5,549 bases of DNA, taken from Acholeplasmatales bacterium (GTDB lineage Bacteria; Bacillota_I; Bacilli_A; Acholeplasmatales; Anaeroplasmataceae). This document shows positions 1-5,549 of the stretch, piece after piece (the first letter of the stretch is position 1; the number at the start of each line of letters is the position of its first letter). Location: assembly GCA_016288675.1 (NCBI GenBank), contig JAEELC010000054.1, positions 1 to 5,549 of the forward strand, in the 5' to 3' direction. The notes beneath the pieces were generated by a model. The model had not been told where the DNA came from and ran no database searches. It saw only the letters and a program-made list of their open reading frames with translations. A program made the position numbers and the translations under genes.

Positions 1-2136
1 AAGAATATCATAGAAATTATTGATCTTAAGCCTTTGATTGATCAAGACCAATTAGATTTGGCTTATGAAATTTCTAAAAGATATTTTACATCATTTGGTA
101 AAGCTATTGAACTAATGATTCCTCAAGGATTACGTCAAGCTATTAAAAAGGTTCTTGTTGTAAGAGATTATAACAGATTACCTAATGAATTAGCTTTAAA
201 AGCTAAAAATGATGAGATTATTTATAATGATGATTTAAAAAAGAAAGAAAATTTAATAAAAAAATTAATTGAATCAAATGTACTTGAGCTTAAATATATT
301 CTTGAAAATAAAGGTAGTATTAAAACAAGTCCTTATGTAAAATTTATAAAAGAATATAGTGGTAGAAGTGAAGAAGCGCTTAAATTATCTAAATATTTAT
401 ATGAGGTTAAGTCTTTAATTAAAAAGAAGGAATTAATTGAATTAGGATATAAAGAAAGTGCTCTTTCTACATTAAGAAAAAACATGTGTGTAGAAATTAT
501 TGATAAAGAAGAATATCATTCTATTTATATTAATAATTTAGTTTATCCTCGTGTAAGTCTTAACCAGGAGCAAGAACATGCTTATCAAGAAATTAAAAAG
601 AATTTAGATAATTATAAAAAATTCTTAATTTATGGAGTATGTGGTTCTGGTAAAACTGAAATTTATCTTAATGTCATTGAAGATGTTATAAATAGTGGAG
701 GACAAGCTTTAATGCTTGTACCTGAAATATCTTTAACTCCACAAATGGCTACACGATTTAAATCTCGCTTTGGAGATAAAATCGCTCTTATTCATTCAAA
801 GCTTTCAGTAAATGAAAGATATGATGAATATAGGCGTATTAGTCGTGGAGAAGCTCGTGTTGTATTAGGAGCTCGTTCTGCTATTTTCTCTCCATTTACT
901 AATTTGAAATTAATTATAATGGATGAGGAACAAGAAGAAAGCTATGTTCAAGATTCTACTCCATGCTATGACACTCATTTTGTTGCTGAATATTTAGCTA
1001 AACAAAAATCTTTCCCACTAGTTCTTGGAAGTGCTACACCTAAAGTTGAAACTTTTTATAAAACTTTAAATAAGGAATATCAGCTTCTTCAATTAAGTCA
1101 TAGAGCTAATGATAAGCCTTTTAAAGATTCTAAAATCGTAGATATGCGTGATGAACTTAAAAAAGGAAATCGTAGTGTCTTTTCTTTAGATTTAAGAAAT
1201 GAATTAATTAATACATTTAAGCGCCATGAACAATCTATTCTATTTATTAATAGAAGAGGTTATTCTGGTCAAGTTGTATGTAGAAGCTGCGGTGAAGTTA
1301 TGAAATGTCCAAATTGTGATGTTTCATTAACTTATCATTTAACGACTTCTGAACTTATCTGTCATTATTGTGGCTATAAGATTAAAAAGCCACAAACATG
1401 TCCTAATTGTAATTCTAAATACATTAAGGAAATGGGTAGTGGAACTGAAAAGGTTGAAGAAGAACTTAAAACTTTACTTCCTGAAGCTCGCATTATTCGT
1501 ATGGACCAAGATACTGTTAAAATGAAGAATGGTCATGAGGATATTATTGAAAAAATAAATAATCATGAAGCTGATATTTTACTTGGTACACAAATTGTAG
1601 CTAAAGGATTAGATTTCCCTGATGTTTCTTTTGTTGGTGTAGTAAATGCTGATATTGGTTTAAATATGCCAACATTTGATGCATATGAAAAAACATATGA
1701 TTTAATTGAACAGGTATCAGGTAGAGCTGGCAGAAAAGAAACTGATGGTTCTTGTATTGTTCAAACATATAATCCTGATAATAACGCTATTAGAAATGCT
1801 GCTACGCATTCATATATTGATTTTTATAATGAAGAAATTAAATTACGCCGTATTTCTAATAATCCTCCATTTAGTTCATTAATTTTATTATTATTTGAAT
1901 CTAAAGATAGACATCTATTAGATCAAGAAGCTTTGAAGGTTAAAAAGATTTTATCTTCTAATAAGGATTTTATTGTATTAGGTCCTGTTAATGATAGAAT
2001 TTATAAGCTTAATAACAACTATAGAGTTGTTATTACGGTTAAAGCTAAACCTGAATGTTCTTTAGATTTAATTAATCAAGTATCAGATATGTATTTATCT
2101 TTAAAAAATATTAAATTATACATTACAAGGAAGTGA
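1..2136 (+). CDS. priA: Primosomal protein N' (PriA), replication-restart helicase; 5' end outside the window
   Basis: PriA is a superfamily 2 3'-5' DNA helicase that recognises stalled forks and loads the primosome. The frame is open to base 1, and the upstream codons (IIEIIDLKPL) fit the end of the PriA N-terminal DNA-binding domain, so the TTG at 34 is not the real start; probably some 50-70 residues are missing. Visible in order: Walker A GVCGSGKTEIY (634-666); motif II read as DEEQ (922-933) where PriA normally has DEEH; LGSATP (1024-1041); eight zinc-binding cysteines as four CxxC pairs at 1279/1288, 1306/1315, 1360/1369 and 1399/1408; GTQIVAKGLDFPDV (from 1585); motif VI QVSGRAGR (1711-1734). 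The C-terminal domain is complete and stops at TGA 2134-2136. The 711 codons present agree with a full protein somewhat under 800 residues. Downstream fmt begins 5 nt later, implying cotranscription. Family assignment is very secure; only the true start is unknown. Confidence 0.97.
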   Translation, partial: KNIIEIIDLKPLIDQDQLDLAYEISKRYFTSFGKAIELMIPQGLRQAIKKVLVVRDYNRLPNELALKAKNDEIIYNDDLKKKENLIKKLIESNVLELKYILENKGSIKTSPYVKFIKEYSGRSEEALKLSKYLYEVKSLIKKKELIELGYKESALSTLRKNMCVEIIDKEEYHSIYINNLVYPRVSLNQEQEHAYQEIKKNLDNYKKFLIYGVCGSGKTEIYLNVIEDVINSGGQALMLVPEISLTPQMATRFKSRFGDKIALIHSKLSVNERYDEYRRISRGEARVVLGARSAIFSPFTNLKLIIMDEEQEESYVQDSTPCYDTHFVAEYLAKQKSFPLVLGSATPKVETFYKTLNKEYQLLQLSHRANDKPFKDSKIVDMRDELKKGNRSVFSLDLRNELINTFKRHEQSILFINRRGYSGQVVCRSCGEVMKCPNCDVSLTYHLTTSELICHYCGYKIKKPQTCPNCNSKYIKEMGSGTEKVEEELKTLLPEARIIRMDQDTVKMKNGHEDIIEKINNHEADILLGTQIVAKGLDFPDVSFVGVVNADIGLNMPTFDAYEKTYDLIEQVSGRAGRKETDGSCIVQTYNPDNNAIRNAATHSYIDFYNEEIKLRRISNNPPFSSLILLLFESKDRHLLDQEALKVKKILSSNKDFIVLGPVNDRIYKLNNNYRVVITVKAKPECSLDLINQVSDMYLSLKNIKLYITRK
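2127..2136 (+). promoter_or_regulatory. Ribosome binding site of fmt, overlapping the priA stop
   Basis: AAGGAAGTGA matches the ideal AAGGAGGTGA at nine of ten bases and sits 5 nt before the ATG at 2142. It contains the priA stop codon. It also contains the in-frame GTG at 2133 that would give a three-residue longer fmt product; a start inside the Shine-Dalgarno site is implausible, so the ATG at 2142 is chosen. Confidence 0.85.
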
Positions 2137-2141
2137 TTTTA

Positions 2142-3056
2142 ATGAAAATAGTATTTATGGGTACTCCTGAATTTGCTCGCCCTATTTTAAAGAGCTTAGC
2201 AGAAAAATATGAGGTAGTTCTTGTTGTTACTCAAGCTGATAAGCTTAAAGGTAGAAAACAAATACCTACATTTAGCCCTGTTAAGGAAGAAGCTATCGCT
2301 TTAAATATTCCTGTATTTCAACCTTTAAAGCTTAAGGATGATATAGAAACTATTATGAATGCTGATGCTGATGTTCTTGTTACAGCTGCATATGGTCAAT
2401 TTGTACCAACTAAGGTTTTAAACAAATTTAAGCGTTGTATTAACGTTCATGGTTCCTTACTTCCGAAGCGTAGAGGTGGTGCACCTATCCAAAGAAGTAT
2501 CATTGAAGGTGATTCAGTAACTGGTGTTACAATTATGCAAATGGTAAAGGGTATGGATAAGGGTGTAATGTATTCTAAGGTTGAACTTCCTATTTTAGAT
2601 AGTGATAATCAAGATACTATCTTTGAAAAACTATCTTATTTAGGTCGTGATTTATTAATGGAATCTATTGAAGACATTTATAGTGGTAAAAATGCTGGTA
2701 TTCCTCAAAATGAAGAAGAGGCTACTATAAGCCCTAATATTTCTCCTTGGGAAGAAGAATTTAATTTTAATTCTTCTGCAAGAGATATCTTCAATAAGGT
2801 TAGAGGCTTAAGCCATGAGCCAGGTGCTTATTTTGTAACACAAAATACACGTGTTAAGGTTTATTCTTGTGCTATTGTTGAAACTGATAGTAAAGAATTA
2901 CCTGGTACAGTATTACAAGATTCTAAGCGTTTAATTATTAAATGTGCAGATAAGGCAATTGAAATTCTTACTTTAAAAGTTGAAGGTAAGAAGGAAATGG
3001 ATGCTAGAAGCTTCTTAAATGGTCAAAAATTATTTACTAAGTCTAGTTTAATCTAA
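2142..3056 (+). CDS. fmt: Methionyl-tRNA formyltransferase
   Basis: The enzyme transfers the formyl group of 10-formyltetrahydrofolate to initiator Met-tRNA in the cytoplasm, giving the formyl-methionine used to start bacterial translation. The 304-residue product has the usual family length. It opens with MKIVFMGTPEFA, the typical Fmt N-terminus. The formyltransferase catalytic triad is intact: Asn101 and His103 in INVHGSLLP, and Asp139 in MVKGMDKG. The folate-site loop reads SLLPKRRGGAPIQ, a common variant of SLLPKYRGAAPI. The catalytic domain covers about residues 1-190; the tRNA-binding C-terminal domain follows from about 205, with the RGLSHEPGAYF motif near residues 225-235. The start is ATG 2142, preceded by a strong Shine-Dalgarno site; the upstream GTG at 2133 is rejected. 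It lies 5 nt after priA, and the peptide deformylase gene often found between the two is missing here. No terminator hairpin follows the TAA. Confidence 0.97.
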   Translation: MKIVFMGTPEFARPILKSLAEKYEVVLVVTQADKLKGRKQIPTFSPVKEEAIALNIPVFQPLKLKDDIETIMNADADVLVTAAYGQFVPTKVLNKFKRCINVHGSLLPKRRGGAPIQRSIIEGDSVTGVTIMQMVKGMDKGVMYSKVELPILDSDNQDTIFEKLSYLGRDLLMESIEDIYSGKNAGIPQNEEEATISPNISPWEEEFNFNSSARDIFNKVRGLSHEPGAYFVTQNTRVKVYSCAIVETDSKELPGTVLQDSKRLIIKCADKAIEILTLKVEGKKEMDARSFLNGQKLFTKSSLI

Positions 3057-3075
3057 TTTAATAATTTGATATAAT
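3047..3075 (+). promoter_or_regulatory. Predicted sigma-A promoter with extended -10 for the downstream three-gene operon
   Basis: TGATATAAT at 3067-3075 is a perfect extended -10 (TGnTATAAT). The best -35 at 17-bp spacing is TTTAAT (3047-3052), a weak three-of-six match lying inside the end of fmt, which is tolerable with an extended -10. A second TATAAT at 3075-3080 shares one base with the first. Transcription would begin near 3082, leaving a leader of about 30 nt. In an AT-rich genome TATAAT arises often by chance, but the extended motif and the position in the only gap of the window support it. Confidence 0.6.
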
Positions 3076-3084
3076 ATAATCAAA
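3065..3084. repeat. Short inverted repeat around the -10 element
   Basis: TTTGAT (3065-3070) and ATCAAA (3079-3084) are perfect complementary arms separated by the 8-nt AT-only core ATAATATA. The dyad overlaps both TATAAT hexamers. It could be a small operator, but six-base arms in such AT-rich sequence may be chance. It lacks a GC-rich stem and U-tract, so it is not a credible intrinsic terminator for fmt. Confidence 0.3.
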
Positions 3085-3097
3085 GATTAAGTAAATT

Positions 3098-3103
3098 AGA
3101 GGG
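3098..3103 (+). promoter_or_regulatory. Ribosome binding site of the membrane HD-GYP-like gene
   Basis: AGAGGG carries the GAGG core and ends 8 nt before the ATG at 3112. It supports this start, which is also the first start codon available in the frame after fmt. Confidence 0.7.
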
Positions 3104-3111
3104 TTTTATTT

Positions 3112-4470
3112 ATGGAAGAAGCTAAAAAGAATAAAAAATTTAATATTAGCTTAAAAATTAAATCGTTTTTTTCAAGACTCTTCCAAAAGTATTTTAGCTT
3201 TGAGAACGGTGTAGATATTTCTGATGAAACACAGGTTTTATACCGTAGAAATAAGGTTATTAAGAATATAATTTTTGTAACAAACATTTTGTATACTGCT
3301 ATTTTGTTTGTTGTATCTCGTAATGACTCAACAAACTTAATATTATCTACTATGTTTATTCCTGTTACTTTATTATTGAATACTAAGCTAGGAAAAATTA
3401 TTGCACAAAATGAAAAAGATTATATTAAACAATTAATTGCTGCATATATTCAATGTTTTTACATGTTCTTGTCAGCAACAATTGTTTATATAAGATTAAA
3501 GAATCAATTTGATTCTTTAGGTAATGAAGTAATATATTCTGAAGTTGGATATGCAATGGTGTATGTATCACTTGTCGTAGTTTCGTTGTATCAAGATAAG
3601 AAATTACTTGGTACTGTTAATAAATGGCTATTGGTATTAATTACAATATTACATTGTACAGTTACTTATAATTTTGTAGAAGATTATGGACATAGTACTG
3701 TTAAAGAAATATTATCAAATATGCTATTATCGGATAAATTTAAGGATATGATCCTTAGAACTAGCGTTTTAGCTTTATTTATGATTGTTTTATATGTAAA
3801 TGTAGCTATTTCAGAATATTTAATGGAAGAACGTAAGAAAGAACTTTCTAAGCGTAAGCAGGTAGAAAATGATTTTATTTCTGTTGTAAAAGAAATGTTT
3901 AACATTTCAATCAATGATGCATATATTTCTTCTGAAGAAGAAAGAAATGCTTCATTATTAAGCAATATGAGTTTTAAATTAGCATCAAATTTAGCATTAG
4001 AGCCATTTGAATGTGATAATGTTAAAGCTTATTCAAGAATTTATTTAGATAAAAAGGTAGATCTTGATAAGATTAATAGTATTGAAAATAAAGATGATCA
4101 ATTTGAAGAACTTAGACAACAAACAACTATAGGAAATCAAATTGCTAAGCGTCTAAGCTTACGTACTAAGGTTGATTCTATTGTTAGAACGCAAGTTTTA
4201 GATAGAGCTGATCCAGAATTCGTTGATAAGATGAAGCTTGTTCATCAACCAATAGAAGATCAAATTATTGCTATTTGTGATGTTTATATAACTCTAAGAG
4301 AATCAGCAAATTACAAGAGACCATATAATCATAGCCAAGCTATTAATGCTATGGAAAAAGATTTTAAACAATATTTTGATAATATTGTTTATGATAGATT
4401 TATTCATTTTAGTGATGATTTTAAGAATCTATATGAGACCTTTGGAGGAAGTAATTATGAGACAAACTAA
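3112..4470 (+). CDS. Six-helix membrane protein with a degenerate HD-GYP-like C-terminal domain; function unknown
   Basis: The product has 452 residues. A lysine-rich, partly amphipathic N-terminus (1-48) precedes about six hydrophobic segments near 52-69, 75-90, 106-127, 143-160, 170-188 and 213-236. A charged helical linker (237-258) follows, then a cytoplasmic domain of about 285-435. Its end, with EDQIIAICDVYITL (382-395) then YKRPYNHSQAINAM, matches the family pattern ARILAVADVYDAL...RPYR...S.EEAL at the C-terminus of HD-GYP cyclic-di-GMP phosphodiesterases. An ungapped by-eye alignment to the remembered consensus puts Ser308-Arg309 where the HD dyad belongs, Gln337 at the next histidine, Gln361-Val362 at the HH pair, and nothing at the GYP signature; only Asp390 of the metal ligands survives. 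It is therefore probably a non-catalytic sensor or scaffold, which is inference. Its 3' end overlaps the TSCPD gene by 14 nt. Gene reality is very secure; the HD-GYP relationship is moderately so. Confidence 0.85.
   Translation: MEEAKKNKKFNISLKIKSFFSRLFQKYFSFENGVDISDETQVLYRRNKVIKNIIFVTNILYTAILFVVSRNDSTNLILSTMFIPVTLLLNTKLGKIIAQNEKDYIKQLIAAYIQCFYMFLSATIVYIRLKNQFDSLGNEVIYSEVGYAMVYVSLVVVSLYQDKKLLGTVNKWLLVLITILHCTVTYNFVEDYGHSTVKEILSNMLLSDKFKDMILRTSVLALFMIVLYVNVAISEYLMEERKKELSKRKQVENDFISVVKEMFNISINDAYISSEEERNASLLSNMSFKLASNLALEPFECDNVKAYSRIYLDKKVDLDKINSIENKDDQFEELRQQTTIGNQIAKRLSLRTKVDSIVRTQVLDRADPEFVDKMKLVHQPIEDQIIAICDVYITLRESANYKRPYNHSQAINAMEKDFKQYFDNIVYDRFIHFSDDFKNLYETFGGSNYETN
4444..4448 (+). promoter_or_regulatory. 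Ribosome binding site of the TSCPD gene
   Basis: GGAGG lies inside the last codons of the membrane gene, 8 nt before ATG 4457. It decides the TSCPD start: the same frame stays open back to an ATG at 4346, but the residues before 4457 have no family similarity and lie wholly within the upstream gene. Confidence 0.85.
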
Positions 4471-4708
4471 AGTTTTTTATACTAAGGGTGTATGCTCAAA
4501 AAAAATTGAGTTTGATTATGAAGATGGAAAGATGTATAATCTAGTCTTTGAAGGTGGTTGTCCGGGGAATTTAAAAGCAATTGGTAAATTATGCGAAGGT
4601 AGAGATATGTTAGAAATAGCTAATCTGCTTAAGGGTAATACTTGTGCAACAAAAAATACTAGTTGTGCAGACCAACTTGCAAATGCGATTATGGAGGTAT
4701 TAAAATAA
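4457..4708 (+). CDS. TSCPD domain protein of the TIGR03905 type
   Basis: This 83-residue protein matches small stand-alone TSCPD proteins across its length. It begins with the [10 protein letters not shown] pattern, continues with [19 protein letters not shown] and ends with the hallmark as [11 protein letters not shown], where most members read TSCPDQLA. Its cysteines are C13, C35, C46, C63 and C70; C13, C35, C63 and C70 fall at the positions usually conserved and could form a metal site. The TSCPD domain also occurs at the C-terminus of some adenosylcobalamin-dependent ribonucleotide reductases, but the function of the stand-alone form is not known to me. The start is ATG 4457 with GGAGG 8 nt upstream. 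It overlaps the membrane gene by 14 nt, and its stop overlaps the metK start by one base, so translational coupling on both sides is likely. An eight-A run at 4498-4505 lies within it. Confidence 0.9.
   Translation: MRQTKVFYTKGVCSKKIEFDYEDGKMYNLVFEGGCPGNLKAIGKLCEGRDMLEIANLLKGNTCATKNTSCADQLANAIMEVLK
4693..4697 (+). promoter_or_regulatory. Ribosome binding site of metK
   Basis: GGAGG lies in the last codons of the TSCPD gene, 10 nt before ATG 4708. With the TAATG stop-start overlap it indicates translational coupling and fixes the metK start, which also gives the expected N-terminus. Confidence 0.85.
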
Positions 4709-5549
4709 TGAATCGTTTTTTTACTAGTGAATCAGTAACTGAAGGTCATCCTGATAAGGTTTGTGACCAAATTTCAGATGCAGTTTTAGATGATATTTTA
4801 GCTAATGACCCTAAGGGTCGTGTAGCTTGCGAAACAATTGCTACTACAGGTACAGTAATGGTATTTGGTGAAATTACTACAAGCCATTATGTTGACATTC
4901 AAAAGATTGTCCGTAACAAATTAAAAGAAATTGGTTATACTCGTGGTAAGTTTGGATTTGACGCTGATAATGTTGCAGTATTAACTGCAATTGATGCTCA
5001 ATCACCTGATATTGCTATGGGTGTTGATGAATCAAAGGGTCATGAACAAGGTGCTGGTGACCAAGGTATTATGTTTGGTTATGCATGTGACGAAACTGAT
5101 GTTTATATGCCACTTGCAATCACATTAGCACATAGATTAGCTAAGAAGTTAGCTGATGTTCGTAAAGATGGTACTTTAAGCTACCTTCGTCCAGATGGTA
5201 AGACTCAAGTTACTGTTGAATATGATGAAAATAATAATATTGTAAGAATTGATACAATTCTTATTTCAAGCCAACATTCTCCAAAAGTTAGCCTTGAACA
5301 ATTATCAGCTGACATTAAGAGAGAAGTTGTAGATAAGATTGTTCCACAAAACTTAGTTGATGAAAATACTAAATATTTATTCAACCCAACTGGTAGATTT
5401 GTACTTGGAGGTCCAGCTGCAGACTCAGGTTTAACTGGTCGTAAGATTATTGTTGACACTTATGGTGGATCTGCTTGCCATGGTGGTGGAGCATTCTCAG
5501 GTAAGGACCCTTCTAAGGTTGACCGTAGTGCTGCTTATATGGCTCGTTA
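4708..5549 (+). CDS. metK: S-adenosylmethionine synthetase (methionine adenosyltransferase), 3' end outside the window
   Basis: MetK makes S-adenosylmethionine from methionine and ATP, releasing phosphate and pyrophosphate, in the cytoplasm; it supplies the cell's methyl donor. The frame starts at ATG 4708 and runs open to the edge, giving 280 complete codons and two bases; family proteins are about 380-400 residues, so roughly the last quarter is missing. Visible signatures are [13 protein letters not shown] (His14, Asp16 and Lys17 of the active site), the MetK motif [12 protein letters not shown] (115-126), LRPDGKTQV (160-168), NPTGRF then [21 protein letters not shown] (226-254), and the second signature [19 protein letters not shown] (259-277) with its phosphate-loop residues. 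No active-site departure is seen. The ATG shares its A with the TAA of the TSCPD gene. No SAM riboswitch fits between the genes, so transcription probably comes from the promoter near 3070. Confidence 0.97.
   Translation, partial: MNRFFTSESVTEGHPDKVCDQISDAVLDDILANDPKGRVACETIATTGTVMVFGEITTSHYVDIQKIVRNKLKEIGYTRGKFGFDADNVAVLTAIDAQSPDIAMGVDESKGHEQGAGDQGIMFGYACDETDVYMPLAITLAHRLAKKLADVRKDGTLSYLRPDGKTQVTVEYDENNNIVRIDTILISSQHSPKVSLEQLSADIKREVVDKIVPQNLVDENTKYLFNPTGRFVLGGPAADSGLTGRKIIVDTYGGSACHGGGAFSGKDPSKVDRSAAYMAR

Noticed and set aside
34..36. TTG as the start of priA
   Set aside because: The frame is open to base 1 and the upstream residues fit PriA, so the gene begins outside the window.
3057..3090. 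Intrinsic terminator after fmt
   Set aside because: The only dyad here has six-base AT-rich arms, an AT-only loop and no U-tract; it coincides with a promoter instead.
3096..3287. Minus-strand 63-codon open frame opposite the start of the membrane gene
   Set aside because: It lies almost wholly antisense to a well-supported gene with its own ribosome site, and its composition is what AT-rich complement gives; no recognisable protein.
3684..3965. Minus-strand 93-codon open frame inside the membrane gene
   Set aside because: Fully antisense to the membrane gene, with no recognisable domain; a shadow frame.
4346..4456. N-terminal extension of the TSCPD protein from ATG 4346
   Set aside because: The extension lies inside the membrane gene, has no family match, and the GGAGG at 4444-4448 points to ATG 4457.
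4495..4510. CTCAA-A6-TTGAG inverted repeat with an eight-A run, as a slippage or terminator site
   Set aside because: The frame continues normally through it to a full-length TSCPD protein, the stem is only five pairs and no U-tract follows; A runs are common in this AT-rich DNA.
5205..5459. Minus-strand 84-codon open frame inside metK
   Set aside because: Fully antisense to highly conserved metK codons; a shadow.

Overview
The window is AT-rich (roughly 30% G+C by eye) and densely coded, with every gene on the + strand. It looks like a low-G+C Gram-positive bacterium (Bacillota, perhaps a gut Bacilli/Erysipelotrichia-type or Mollicutes-related lineage). The evidence is the base composition, strong GGAGG-type Shine-Dalgarno sites, AT-rich codons and a TSCPD (TIGR03905-like) gene. 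TGA is a true stop (it ends priA) and tryptophan is read from TGG, so the Mycoplasma genetic code is not in use. The lineage is inference; no marker fixes it further.

Layout. (1) 1-2136: priA, the replication-restart helicase, already open at the left edge and so missing its N-terminus. (2) 2142-3056: fmt, methionyl-tRNA formyltransferase, 5 nt behind priA and probably in the same transcript; the def gene often found in this cluster is absent between them. (3) 3057-3111: a 55-nt gap with a good extended -10 promoter (TGaTATAAT). (4) 3112-4470: a six-helix membrane protein whose cytoplasmic C-terminal half looks like an HD-GYP domain that has lost nearly all its metal-binding and signature residues. 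(5) 4457-4708: a small cysteine-containing TSCPD-family protein, overlapping the previous gene by 14 nt. (6) 4708-5549: metK, S-adenosylmethionine synthetase, overlapping the TSCPD stop by one base (TAATG) and cut by the right edge after 280 codons.

How they fit together. priA-fmt looks like the tail of a housekeeping replication/translation-initiation cluster. The second group (membrane HD-GYP-like protein, TSCPD protein, metK) reads as one translationally coupled operon from the promoter near 3070. There is no room for a SAM-I type riboswitch either ahead of that operon or directly ahead of metK, so metK control must come from elsewhere. The most unusual item is the degenerate membrane-bound HD-GYP-like protein physically coupled to TSCPD and metK. 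No RNA genes, mobile elements, CRISPR arrays or hairpin-plus-U-tract terminators were seen.
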